A stretch of DNA of 64,000 bases from Albidovulum sediminicola (GTDB lineage Bacteria > Pseudomonadota > Alphaproteobacteria > Rhodobacterales > Rhodobacteraceae): assembly GCF_025751575.1 (NCBI RefSeq), contig NZ_JAOWLA010000013.1, positions 1 through 64,000 of the forward strand, written 5' to 3'. The translations under genes were made by a program, and so were the position numbers. Shown piece after piece: positions 19,725 through 28,601 of the stretch; positions within the stretch are counted from its first letter, which is position 1, and each line of letters begins with the position of its first letter. The notes under the pieces were generated by a model. It was not told where the DNA came from. It saw only the letters and a program-made list of their open reading frames with translations, and did no database searches.

Positions 19725-19739
19725 TCACGCAACCGTGCC

Positions 19740-19753
19740 TTGACTTTCGTTAA
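19740..19753 (-). promoter_or_regulatory. NNR/Dnr box between nirS and nirI
   Basis: TTGAC-TTTC-GTTAA, which reads TTAAC-GAAA-GTCAA on the nirS strand, a full match to the two half-sites bound by NNR/Dnr. With the usual -41.5 placement the nirS transcript would start about 29 nt before its ATG. The same geometry on the other side would put a start almost at the nirI ATG, so nirS is the more likely target. Confidence 0.8.
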
Positions 19754-19788
19754 GGCTGGCCCGCGACGGATTGCGCAATGGGGGAAGT

Positions 19789-21840
19789 ATGTTCCGCATC
19801 CTGCGCCTTCTGAGCCTCAACTGCCTTCTGGCCCTGCCTGCTCTGGCGGGCGGGCCGCTGGCCGAGGACGCGCCGGATCTGCGCCCGCCAAGCCCTGAAG
19901 AGGCGGCCCTGATGCTTGGCCTTTCCGGCCCCGTCCAGATCATGCGCGAAGAGGGCGGCGTGCCGGGTTGGACCGTCGCCGCCGGTGGTGCCGCCGGTGG
20001 TGCCGCCGGTGGTGCCGCTGTGGGCCATGTGGGGTCCACCTGGGAAATCGCGGGGTCGGTCGGCTATTCCGGCCGCCCGCTCGACGTGCTCGTGGCGGTG
20101 ACGCCCGAGGGCCGTATCGGCGGCGCGCTTTTGGTGCGCCACGACGAACCGGTGCTGACGCTCGGGATCTCGGACGCCGACATCGCGGCCTACGTCGCGG
20201 GGTTCGCGGGCTACGATCTGAACGCTGCCGGACCGGCGGCCGCGCCGCAGGGGCTTCCTGACGTGATCAGCCGCGCCACGGTTTCGACCGGCGTGATCCG
20301 AGACGGCATCCTGCGCACCGCGCGCACGCTCGCCATCGCGCGCGGCGTCATCGCCGGCAGTGGCGGTGTAGACCGCCTGAGCTACGCGCCCGCCACCTGG
20401 GACGACCTTTTGGCGATGGGCGCGCTTGCCGAAACGCGGGTGACGATGGCCGAGGCGTCCCGTGCGCTTGCCGGGGCGAAGGTGCCGGTGGAGGCTGGGC
20501 CGGGCGACTTCCTGCACCTCTGGGCGGGGATCATCGACACGCCCACCGTGGGGCGCAACCTGCTGGGGCAGCAGGATTTCACCAAGGCGGTCGGCAACCT
20601 GGGTGCGGGCGGCGCGGCGCTGGCTGTCATGTCCTCGGGCGTGCAGTCGCATCGCGGCACGGACTGGAAACGAACCGGTGTTTTCGACCGGCTGACCGTG
20701 GTCCAGGGCGGCACCCGCTGGCAGCCGACCGAGGACCGCTACCAGATGCAGAAGCGGCTGGCGGCGTATGGCGCCCCGAAGATGAAGGAGATCAGCCTTT
20801 TCGCCCTACCGGTCGAAATCGACCCCACCCGGCCCTTCACGCTGGAGGTGCGGGCGACCCGGCCGACCGCCACGGGCGAGGTTTCGATGGTCGTCGCACT
20901 TCCCTATGCGCTGCCCGAGGCCTTCCGCCTTGCCCCGCCGCCGGAGGCCGAGCCGCTCTGGGTCTCCGCCTGGCAGGTCAAGCGGCCGCAGATCGCCATC
21001 GTCGCGCTGATGCTGACCCTGCTGACGCTAATCCTGTTTGCGCAGGAATGGATCACGCGCCGCCCGCGGCTGTGGCGGACCGGACGGCTCACCTTCCTTG
21101 CTGCGACGTTCATTGTCCTGGGCATGGGGCTGAACGGCCAGCTTTCGGTGGTTCAGGTCGTGGCCTTCATCCATTCGCTGCTGACCGGCTTCCGCTGGGA
21201 AACCTTCCTGATCGAGCCGGTGATCTTCATCCTCTGGGGCTTCACCGCGCTTGGCATGCTCTTCTGGGGGCGTGGGGTCTATTGCGGCTGGCTTTGCCCC
21301 TTTGGCGCCTTGCAGGAACTGACCAATGCTGCCGCCCAGAAGCTGGCGGTGAAACAGATCGCCGTGCCGCAAGCGCTGCACGAGCGGCTCTGGGTCATCA
21401 AGTACACGGCCTTCGTCGGCATCCTCGCCCTGTCCTTCTATTCCATGCACGACGCGCTGATCGCGGCGGAGGTGGAACCCTTCAAGACCGCCATCTCGCT
21501 GCGCTTCCTGCGCGCCTGGCCCTTTGTCCTGTTCGCGCTTTCGCTCCTCTTCGCGGGGCTTTTCGTCGAGCGGTTCTTCTGCCGCTATCTCTGCCCGCTG
21601 GGCGCGGGACTTGCGATTCCGGCGAAGCTGAAGATCTTCGACTGGCTGAAGCGGCGCCCGCAATGCGGCCGCGAATGCCGGATGTGCGAGACCAAATGCA
21701 CGGTCGGCGCGATCGATGCGATCGGCCGGATCAACCCCAACGAATGCGTCCTTTGCCTGCGCTGCCAGGTGATCATGAACGACGGGACGCAATGCCCGGT
21801 GCTCAAGCGCCGGGCGCGGGCGGAGGCCGCGTCCCAATGA
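19789..21840 (+). CDS. nirI: NirI (NosR-type) flavin/Fe-S membrane protein
   Basis: 683 residues from the ATG at 19789 (GGGGGA just upstream; an earlier TTG at 19771 is possible). A signal peptide is followed by a periplasmic FMN-binding domain with a flavinylation-type threonine in VISRATVSTG. Several transmembrane helices follow, with cysteine motifs CGWLCPFGALQE and CRYLCPLGAG. The C-terminus carries ferredoxin-like clusters (CRMCETKC, CVLCLRC). NirI/NosR proteins move electrons across the membrane for nitrite or N2O reductase function. A 12-bp tandem repeat lies in the periplasmic domain. It overlaps nnrS by 4 nt. Confidence 0.9.
   Translation: MFRILRLLSLNCLLALPALAGGPLAEDAPDLRPPSPEEAALMLGLSGPVQIMREEGGVPGWTVAAGGAAGGAAGGAAVGHVGSTWEIAGSVGYSGRPLDVLVAVTPEGRIGGALLVRHDEPVLTLGISDADIAAYVAGFAGYDLNAAGPAAAPQGLPDVISRATVSTGVIRDGILRTARTLAIARGVIAGSGGVDRLSYAPATWDDLLAMGALAETRVTMAEASRALAGAKVPVEAGPGDFLHLWAGIIDTPTVGRNLLGQQDFTKAVGNLGAGGAALAVMSSGVQSHRGTDWKRTGVFDRLTVVQGGTRWQPTEDRYQMQKRLAAYGAPKMKEISLFALPVEIDPTRPFTLEVRATRPTATGEVSMVVALPYALPEAFRLAPPPEAEPLWVSAWQVKRPQIAIVALMLTLLTLILFAQEWITRRPRLWRTGRLTFLAATFIVLGMGLNGQLSVVQVVAFIHSLLTGFRWETFLIEPVIFILWGFTALGMLFWGRGVYCGWLCPFGALQELTNAAAQKLAVKQIAVPQALHERLWVIKYTAFVGILALSFYSMHDALIAAEVEPFKTAISLRFLRAWPFVLFALSLLFAGLFVERFFCRYLCPLGAGLAIPAKLKIFDWLKRRPQCGRECRMCETKCTVGAIDAIGRINPNECVLCLRCQVIMNDGTQCPVLKRRARAEAASQ
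19978..20019 (+). repeat. 12-bp tandem repeat inside nirI
   Basis: Three perfect copies of GCCGCCGGTGGT (19978-19989, 19990-20001, 20002-20013) and a partial fourth. In frame it encodes an Ala-Ala-Gly-Gly run. A copy-number change adds or removes four residues and keeps the frame. It lies between two strands of the FMN-binding domain. Confidence 0.85.
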
Positions 21841-23027
21841 TCAAGCGCCTGTTCTCGGAAGGCTTCCGGATCTTCTTTCTTGCCGCCTGCCTCTTCGCCC
21901 TTGCCGCGATGGGGCAGTGGGAGGCCTATCTTGGCGTCGAGGCCGCCGGCGGCTGGGGCGCGCTGCCCGCCGCGCAAGCCCCCCATATCTGGCATGCGCA
22001 TGAGATGATCTTCGGCTATGGCGCGGCGACGCTGGGCGGGTTCTTCCTGACGGCGGTGCCGAACTGGACCGGCGCCAAGGGGGCGGCACAGCGCTTCATC
22101 GCGCTCGCGTTCCTGGTCTGGCTGGCCGGGCGGCTGGCGATGTGGGGGGGCGCGTCGCTGCCGCCGGTCCTGGTCGCGGCGGCGGATCTGGCGTTCCTTC
22201 CGGTGTTGGCCGCGAAGATCGCCGCGCAACTCCTGGCGCGCCCAAAGCCGCAGCAGTTGATCTTCCTGCTTGCGCTGGGGTTCCTCTGGACCGCCAACCT
22301 GTTTTGCCATCTCGAATGGCTTGGCCTGCTGTCCGACGGGGTTGAGCAGGGGTTGCGCGCGGGCCTGCTGACGCTGATCGCGATGATCGTCATCCTCGGC
22401 GGACGGGTGACGCCGGGCTTCACGCGCAATGCCATGGCCGCCTCGGGGCGAGAGGATCGGTTGCCGCAGAATCCGAAGGCCCTTGCGATCCTGTCCATCG
22501 CCCCCGCTCTGGCGCTGCCGCCCGTTGTCCTTGTAGGGCTTCCCGAGTTGATCATTGGTGCGCTAGCAATCCTCGCGGGGGCTGCGGCGCTGGCCCGCCT
22601 GACGCTCTGGCGCAGTGCCTGGACGGTGCGGCGGCCGATCCTCTGGACGCTGCACCTGTCCTACGGTCTGACCGGGGCGGGGCTTCTGGCCTTTGGCCTC
22701 GCAAGCCTGAACATCGGGTCAGAGATCGCGGCGCTGCATCTTCTGGGCATCGGCGCGGTCGGGGGCATGACGCTGTCGGTCCTGTCGCGCGCAACGCTGG
22801 GCCACACCGGGCGGCCTCTGGTTGCGCCCACCGCTGTCACCGTCGCCTATGTGCTGATGCCGCTTGCCGCGCTGCTGCGCTATCTGGGCGGGGCGCTGCC
22901 CGCGCTGCACACGCCCGCCACGCTGGTCGCGGGCGGGCTCTGGATCGCGGCCTTCGCGCTCGTACTTGCGGCGCTGATCCCGGCCTGGCTCCTGCCGCGC
23001 GCGCCGGTTGGGAGGCCCGCACCGTGA
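21837..23027 (+). CDS. nnrS: NnrS family membrane protein
   Basis: 396 residues, about 12 transmembrane segments. Seen: FSEGFRIFFLAAC at the N-terminus, the heme-ligand-like HIWHAHEMIFGY, and GGRVTPGFTRN, all typical of NnrS. NnrS proteins are heme- and copper-containing membrane proteins that ease nitrosative stress and are found with denitrification genes. The ATG overlaps the nirI stop (ATGA), and the 3' end overlaps the GTG of the next gene. Confidence 0.9.
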   Translation: MIKRLFSEGFRIFFLAACLFALAAMGQWEAYLGVEAAGGWGALPAAQAPHIWHAHEMIFGYGAATLGGFFLTAVPNWTGAKGAAQRFIALAFLVWLAGRLAMWGGASLPPVLVAAADLAFLPVLAAKIAAQLLARPKPQQLIFLLALGFLWTANLFCHLEWLGLLSDGVEQGLRAGLLTLIAMIVILGGRVTPGFTRNAMAASGREDRLPQNPKALAILSIAPALALPPVVLVGLPELIIGALAILAGAAALARLTLWRSAWTVRRPILWTLHLSYGLTGAGLLAFGLASLNIGSEIAALHLLGIGAVGGMTLSVLSRATLGHTGRPLVAPTAVTVAYVLMPLAALLRYLGGALPALHTPATLVAGGLWIAAFALVLAALIPAWLLPRAPVGRPAP

Positions 23028-23893
23028 ACCGCCGCCGCTTCCTGATGATGACCGCATGCCTGTGTGCCGCCCGTGCCGAGGCCGCGCCGACGGTCGAATG
23101 GCAAGGGGCCGGATTTGGTACGGCGCTGTCGCTGCGCCTTGTCGGTGCCGATCCGCTGCGCGCCCGCCGGACGCTGCGCCGCGTCGAGGCCGAGATCGAG
23201 CGGATCGAGGCCAGCTTTTCGCTCCGCCGCGATTCGGCGCTGACGCGGCTCAACCGGGACGGGCACCTGGCCTGGCCATCGCCGGAGTTTCGCGCGCTGA
23301 TGGGGCTGTGCGCGCGGGCCCACGCCGCGACCGATGGCGCGTTCGATCCGACGGTCCAGCCGCTTTGGCGCGCGAGGGCCGAGGGCGGCGATACGGAGGC
23401 TGCCCGCGCCGCGATCGGCTGGAACCGGGTCAGGGTGGAGGAGCGGGAGATACGTCTGGCGCCCGGTCAGGCCCTGACCTTCAACGGGATCGCGCAGGGC
23501 TGGGCCGCAGACCGGATCGCCGCGCTCTTGCGGGCGGAGGGCTACGGCGATGCGCTCATCGACATGGGCGAGGTGCAGGCGCTGGGCCACCGTCAGGACG
23601 GCGGCGACTGGATCGCTGCGATCGCCGCGCCGTCCGGGTCGCGCCTGGCCGAAAGCCGGCTCTTGAACCGGGCGCTCGCCACGTCTTCGCCCCTGGGCAC
23701 GGTGATCGGCGGGGGACAGGCGCATATCCTCGGCCCCGCCGGGCAAGCGCCGCTTTGGTCCACCGTTTCGGTCAGCGCGCCGGAGGCAGCGGTGGCGGAC
23801 GCGCTCTCCACGGCGTTTTGCCTGATGGAGCGCCCGGCCATGGACGCCGCACTGCGGGCATTTCCCGGCGCACGGATCGAAATTGCCGCCTGA
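23024..23893 (+). CDS. nirX: FAD:protein FMN transferase NirX (ApbE family)
   Basis: 289 residues, GTG start overlapping the nnrS stop. The N-terminus MNRRRFLMMTACLCAARAEA looks like a Tat-type signal. ApbE elements seen: FGTALSLRL, IDASFS-like IEASFSLRRDS, FDPTVQPLW, TFNGIAQGWAADRI and DMGEVQALG. It would attach FMN to the threonine of NirI in the periplasm. The place in an apparent nirI-nnrS-nirX operon supports the NirX name. Confidence 0.88.
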   Translation: MNRRRFLMMTACLCAARAEAAPTVEWQGAGFGTALSLRLVGADPLRARRTLRRVEAEIERIEASFSLRRDSALTRLNRDGHLAWPSPEFRALMGLCARAHAATDGAFDPTVQPLWRARAEGGDTEAARAAIGWNRVRVEEREIRLAPGQALTFNGIAQGWAADRIAALLRAEGYGDALIDMGEVQALGHRQDGGDWIAAIAAPSGSRLAESRLLNRALATSSPLGTVIGGGQAHILGPAGQAPLWSTVSVSAPEAAVADALSTAFCLMERPAMDAALRAFPGARIEIAA

Positions 23894-23914
23894 CAACAGA
23901 ACCGGAGCCTCGGG

Positions 23915-23928
23915 TTGACTTTTGTTAA
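23915..23928 (+). promoter_or_regulatory. NNR/Dnr box ahead of norC
   Basis: TTGAC-TTTT-GTTAA, differing from the nirS box only in one spacer base. It is centred 71 nt before the norC ATG, which allows a start site about 30 nt before the gene at standard -41.5 spacing. It indicates shared control of nitrite and nitric oxide reductases. Confidence 0.8.
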
Positions 23929-23992
23929 GGCCCTGCGCCGCCGCTTCGATCACACCAGCGTTACCTGAAACCGCTCCGGGAAGGATTCCGCC

Positions 23993-24445
23993 ATGCGCGA
24001 AGTCATGACCAAGAGCATGGCCCGCAACATCTTCTACGGCGGGTCGCTGTTCTTCATCATCATCTTCGTGGGCCTCACGGTTCACTCGCACAACTACATA
24101 ACCTCCACATCCACCGATGAAGCGTCGCTGACCGACAGCGTCGCCGCAGGCAAGCGCGTCTGGGAAGAGAAGGCCTGCATCAACTGCCACACGATCCTGG
24201 GCGAGGGCGCCTATTTCGCCCCGGAACTGGCGAACGTCATGACCCGCTGGGGCGTGGCGGACGACCCCGAGGCGGCCTTCGACACGCTGAAGGGCTGGAT
24301 GGACGCCATGCCCACGGGCATCGAGGGGCGCCGGCAGATGCCCCAGTTCAACCTGACCGACCAGCAATACCGCGACCTTGCCGACTTCCTGCTGTGGACC
24401 AACAAGATCCGCGCCCAGGACTGGCCGCCGAACGACGCGGGCTGA
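23993..24445 (+). CDS. norC: Nitric oxide reductase cytochrome c subunit NorC
   Basis: 150 residues. One N-terminal membrane anchor (about 12-32), then a periplasmic cytochrome c domain with CINCH at 62-66 and the distal methionine in RRQMPQFNLT. It receives electrons from periplasmic carriers and passes them to NorB. It starts the norCBQDEF operon; norB follows after 12 nt. Confidence 0.95.
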   Translation: MREVMTKSMARNIFYGGSLFFIIIFVGLTVHSHNYITSTSTDEASLTDSVAAGKRVWEEKACINCHTILGEGAYFAPELANVMTRWGVADDPEAAFDTLKGWMDAMPTGIEGRRQMPQFNLTDQQYRDLADFLLWTNKIRAQDWPPNDAG

Positions 24446-24457
24446 GGAGACAGAACC

Positions 24458-25855
24458 ATGAAATATCAATCGCAAAAGATCGCGCTGGCCTACTTCCTGG
24501 TCGCGATGGTGCTTTTCGCCGTCCAGGTCTCGCTGGGGCTGGTCCTCGGCTGGATCTATGTCGATGGCACCTTCCTGTCCGAGATCCTGCCGTTCAACGT
24601 TGGCCGGATGCTGCACACGAACAGCCTGATCGTCTGGCTCCTGCTGGGCTTCTTCGGCGCCGCCTACTACCTCATCCCCGAGGAATCGGAGCGGGAGATC
24701 CACTCCCCCAAGCTCGCCTATCTGCAGCTGGCGATTTTCGTGCTGGGCACCGCGGGCGTGGTCGTCACCTATTTCTTCAACCTCTTCGAGGGCAACTTCC
24801 TTCTGGGGCGTGAGGGGCGCGAGTTCCTGGAACAGCCGCGTTGGGTCAAGGCCGGCATCGTCGTCGCGGCGCTCATCTTCCTCTACAACGTCTCGATGAC
24901 GGTGCTTTCGGGCAAGAAGACCGCGATCACGAACATCTTGCTTCTGGGCCTCTGGGGCCTGGCGCTGCTGTTCCTCTTTGCCTTCGTGAACCCGGCGAAC
25001 CTCGCGCTCGACAAGATGTACTGGTGGTATGTCGTCCATCTGTGGGTCGAAGGCACCTGGGAACTGGTGATGGCCTCGATCCTCGCCTTCCTGATGCTGA
25101 AGCTGACGGGCGTCGACCGCGAAGTGGTGGAAAAGTGGCTCTACGTCATCGCCGCGCTCGCGCTCTTCTCGGGTATCCTCGGAACCGGGCACCACTACTA
25201 CTGGATCGGCACGCCGGGTTACTGGCAGTGGATCGGCTCGATCTTCTCGTCTCTGGAAGTCGTTCCGTTCTTCGCGATGATGGCCTTTGCCTTCGTAATG
25301 GTCTGGAAGGGCCGCCGCGACCACCCGAACAAGGCGGCGCTTCTCTGGTCGCTCGGCTGTGCGACGCTGGCGTTCTTCGGCGCGGGTGTCTGGGGCTTCC
25401 TGCACACGCTGCACGGGGTGAACTTCTACACCCACGGCACGCAGATCACCGCCGCGCACGGGCACCTCGCCTTCTACGGCGCCTATGTCTGCCTCAACCT
25501 CGCGATCATCAGCTACGCAATGCCGCACCTGAAGGGGCGGGACCCCTATAACCAGGTGCTCAACATGGCCGCGTTCTGGCTGATGTCGGGTGGCGTGGTG
25601 TTCATGACCTTCACGCTGACCTTCGCGGGCACGGTTCAGACGCACCTGCAACGCGTCCTGGGCATGAGCTACATGGAGGTCCAGGACCAGCTCTGGGTGT
25701 TCTACGCGATGCGCTTCGGCTCCGGCGTGGCCGTGGTTCTGGGCGCGGTGCTCTTCATCTACGCGATCCTTGTGCCGCGGCGCGAAGTCGTCACCCCCGG
25801 CCCGCTTGAGCGCGACCGGCTGGCGCATGACGCCGACCACGTTGCGGCGGAGTGA
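24458..25855 (+). CDS. norB: Nitric oxide reductase catalytic subunit NorB
   Basis: 465 residues, about 12 transmembrane helices, heme-copper oxidase superfamily. Metal-ligand motifs seen: VVHLWVEGTWELVMAS (His and Glu of the FeB site), GTGHHYYWIG (two histidines), and AAHGHLAFYGAYV. It reduces two NO to N2O with electrons from NorC. No quinol-oxidising N-terminal extension is present, so it is cNOR type. The stop overlaps the norQ start by 4 nt. Confidence 0.96.
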   Translation: MKYQSQKIALAYFLVAMVLFAVQVSLGLVLGWIYVDGTFLSEILPFNVGRMLHTNSLIVWLLLGFFGAAYYLIPEESEREIHSPKLAYLQLAIFVLGTAGVVVTYFFNLFEGNFLLGREGREFLEQPRWVKAGIVVAALIFLYNVSMTVLSGKKTAITNILLLGLWGLALLFLFAFVNPANLALDKMYWWYVVHLWVEGTWELVMASILAFLMLKLTGVDREVVEKWLYVIAALALFSGILGTGHHYYWIGTPGYWQWIGSIFSSLEVVPFFAMMAFAFVMVWKGRRDHPNKAALLWSLGCATLAFFGAGVWGFLHTLHGVNFYTHGTQITAAHGHLAFYGAYVCLNLAIISYAMPHLKGRDPYNQVLNMAAFWLMSGGVVFMTFTLTFAGTVQTHLQRVLGMSYMEVQDQLWVFYAMRFGSGVAVVLGAVLFIYAILVPRREVVTPGPLERDRLAHDADHVAAE

Positions 25856-26667
25856 TGGAGATGGACGGAACCCTCAACCTGAAGGGGGCGGCTGACGCCC
25901 CCTTCTACCTGCCGCAGGGCGACGAATGCGAAGTCTTCCTCGCCGCCGCGGCGCGTGACCTGCCGATCCTGCTCAAGGGCCCGACGGGCTGCGGCAAGAC
26001 CCGCTTCGTCGCCGCGATGGCGCACCGGCTGGGCCGCCCGCTTTACACCGTGGCCTGCCATGACGACCTCTCAGCTGCCGACCTGATCGGGCGTTACCTG
26101 CTCAAGGGCGGAGAGACGGTCTGGGTCGATGGCCCGCTGACGCGTGCGGTGCGCGAAGGCGCGATCTGCTACCTCGACGAGGTGGTGGAGGCGCGCAAGG
26201 ACGTGACCGTTGTCCTTCACCCGCTGACCGACGACCGGCGCATCCTGCCGATCGACCGCACGGGCGAGGAGCTTGAGGCCGCGCCCGGCTTCCTTCTGGT
26301 CGCCTCCTACAACCCCGGCTATCAGAACATCCTCAAGACGCTGAAACCCTCGACCCGGCAGCGCTTCGTCTCGCTCGAATTCGGCTTCCCGAAGCCCGAG
26401 CATGAAATCCCGGTCGTCGCGCGTGAATCGGGCCTTTCCGAGGACCGGGTCAAGCCTCTGGTCCGGCTCGCGGGCAAGCTTCGCGCGATGAAGGGCCAGG
26501 ATCTGGAGGAAGGGATCTCCACCCGGCTGGTGGTCTATGCCGCGACGCTGATCGCGCATGGCATGCCCGTCGACCGAGCCATCCGCGCGGCGATGATCGA
26601 GCCGCTGACCGACGATGCGGATGTGAAGAATGGGCTCCGCGATCTCGTGACCGCCGTATTCGGGTGA
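25852..26667 (+). CDS. norQ: MoxR-type AAA ATPase NorQ
   Basis: 271 residues. Walker A GPTGCGKTRF (about 43-52), Walker B CYLDEVVEARKD, and LVASYNPGYQN in sensor 1. NorQ and NorD are needed to activate NorBC, probably by inserting the non-heme iron. The frame opens with an ATG that overlaps norB. Confidence 0.93.
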   Translation: MMEMDGTLNLKGAADAPFYLPQGDECEVFLAAAARDLPILLKGPTGCGKTRFVAAMAHRLGRPLYTVACHDDLSAADLIGRYLLKGGETVWVDGPLTRAVREGAICYLDEVVEARKDVTVVLHPLTDDRRILPIDRTGEELEAAPGFLLVASYNPGYQNILKTLKPSTRQRFVSLEFGFPKPEHEIPVVARESGLSEDRVKPLVRLAGKLRAMKGQDLEEGISTRLVVYAATLIAHGMPVDRAIRAAMIEPLTDDADVKNGLRDLVTAVFG

Positions 26668-26675
26668 GGCCGGCA

Positions 26676-28601
26676 ATGTCACGGATCGACTTCGAGCCAT
26701 GGGAACCCGAAGAAACGGTCGGGAAACTGTGGCACGCCCTTGCCAGCCGTCTGGACGGGACACCCGTCCACAACGGAGCCCGTGTCCACCTTTCCGAGGT
26801 GGGGGGACGGCTGGCAGTTCTATTTCGCGGTCTCGGCGGCGATCCCGCGGTCGAGGTCAAGCCGGTGGCCGACGAGATCAGCCATCACCGGCTGTCGGCG
26901 CTGCGCCGTCTGGGAACCTGGCGCGAGGCGCTGCCGCGCGCAAGCTTCGACGGCGCGAGCCTCAGGCTACCCGAAAGCCTGGCGGTCTTTCCGGCGCGCG
27001 AGGCGAATGCGGCGCTTTACATCTGGCTTGCCGTGATGGCCTCGGCCGCAGGTCAGGCCGTCCCGCCCGCCACCGATGACCCGCTGCTTGCGGATATCGC
27101 GGCCATCGAGGCCGCCCGCGCCATGACCGAGGCGGCGCTGGCAGAGGCCCCCGGCTACCGGCGCCTTTACCGCGATCTGTCCGAGGCCACGCTTCTTTTC
27201 CGCCGCACCGCGCAGCTTCCGGCCGTTGAAGCGGCGGTCGAGGCGCGCGTCCGGCAGGCGCTGGGCGATCCCGCGCCGTTGCCCACGACGGACCTTCCGC
27301 CGAAGGCCCCGCGCGGCTATCGCCCCTTCCGCCCGGTCCCGCTCTGGCCCGATCTGCGCGACCTGTCGCGATCCGAGGCGACGGCCGTAGAAACCCGCGC
27401 CACCGAGGGCACGCCCGAGGAGGCCGAGGAACGCACCGCCCGCCGCGCCCGTCGCCGCAAGGCCGACCAGGCCGATCGCAATGACAGTTTCATCCTCCAC
27501 AAGTTCGAGGCGATTCTGTCGATGACGGAGTTCCTTAACCTCAACCGCCGGGTCGAGGACGACGACGAGGATACCGCCCGCAAGGCCGCCGACGACCAGG
27601 AGGAGATCGGGCTCGCCCAGGTTTCCAAGGCGCCGGCGACGCGGCTGAAGCTGCACCTCGACCTCGCGCCCGAGGATGTTGACCGGGAAGCCCTGTCGGG
27701 CCAGTGCCTGTACCCCGAGTGGGATGTGCGCACGGGTGCCTACCTTGCCGCCCACGCCCGCGTGCTCCATTCGCGCGCCGAGGCGAGCGAGGACATCCCC
27801 TCCTTCCGCAGCGATCCGCGCGCAAGCGCGCGCATCCGCGCCGTCCGCCGCCAGTTCGAGGCGCTGCGCCCCAGCCTCATCTCGACGCCGGGCCACCCGG
27901 ACGGTGACGAGCTAGACACCGAGCGGGCGGTGCGCGCGCGGGTCGATCTTCTGGCCTGCGGCGAGGGGACCGACCGCGTCTGGCGTCAGACCCGGCCCGA
28001 ACGGCGCGATCTTGCCGTCTCGATCCTGCTGGACGTGTCGCGCTCGACCGAAAGCGCGATCCCCGGCCACGGCCACGACGGGCGCAGCGTCATCGACATC
28101 GAGCGCGAGGCGCTGGCCGCGCTGGCCTGGGGGCTTGACGCCTGCGGTGACGATTTCGCGATCCACGCCTTTTCCTCGCTGAAGCGCCAGCGCGTCTTCG
28201 TGCAGACCGTCAAGGACTTTGGCGAGCCAATGACGACGGGGACGGAGCAGCGCATCGCCGCGTTGAAACCGGGCCACTACACGCGCCTTGGCGCCGCGAT
28301 CCGGCATGTCTCCTCCGAGCTTGCCGCGCAGGCCCGCAAGCGCCGGTTGCTTCTGGTCCTGACCGACGGTAAGCCCAACGACCTCGACCACTACGAGGGC
28401 CGCCACGGGATCGAGGACAGCCGCATGGCAATCCTAGAGGCGCGCCGGGCCGGGCATTCGGTCTTCGGCATCACCGTGGACCGGGACGGCAAGACCTGGT
28501 TCCCGCGGCTCTTCGGGCAGGGGGCCTTCGCGCTGATCCCGCACCCCGAGAAGCTGACGCAGGCACTGCCGCAGATCTACCGGCAGCTTGTGACCGGATG
28601 A
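26676..28601 (+). CDS. norD: NorD, von Willebrand factor A protein for NO reductase activation
   Basis: 641 residues from the ATG at 26676, which has GAGG at a proper distance; a GTG at 26664 is less likely. The C-terminal third carries a VWA/MIDAS domain: ILLDVSRSTES (DxSxS) and LTDGKPNDLDHYEG. The middle is rich in charged residues. It pairs with NorQ as MoxR-VWA chaperone partners. It overlaps norE by 4 nt. Confidence 0.92.
   Translation: MSRIDFEPWEPEETVGKLWHALASRLDGTPVHNGARVHLSEVGGRLAVLFRGLGGDPAVEVKPVADEISHHRLSALRRLGTWREALPRASFDGASLRLPESLAVFPAREANAALYIWLAVMASAAGQAVPPATDDPLLADIAAIEAARAMTEAALAEAPGYRRLYRDLSEATLLFRRTAQLPAVEAAVEARVRQALGDPAPLPTTDLPPKAPRGYRPFRPVPLWPDLRDLSRSEATAVETRATEGTPEEAEERTARRARRRKADQADRNDSFILHKFEAILSMTEFLNLNRRVEDDDEDTARKAADDQEEIGLAQVSKAPATRLKLHLDLAPEDVDREALSGQCLYPEWDVRTGAYLAAHARVLHSRAEASEDIPSFRSDPRASARIRAVRRQFEALRPSLISTPGHPDGDELDTERAVRARVDLLACGEGTDRVWRQTRPERRDLAVSILLDVSRSTESAIPGHGHDGRSVIDIEREALAALAWGLDACGDDFAIHAFSSLKRQRVFVQTVKDFGEPMTTGTEQRIAALKPGHYTRLGAAIRHVSSELAAQARKRRLLLVLTDGKPNDLDHYEGRHGIEDSRMAILEARRAGHSVFGITVDRDGKTWFPRLFGQGAFALIPHPEKLTQALPQIYRQLVTG

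Noticed and set aside
22880-25840. 986-codon minus-strand frame opposite nirX, norC and norB
   Set aside because: NorC and NorB are certain on the plus strand; the antisense product has shadow composition.
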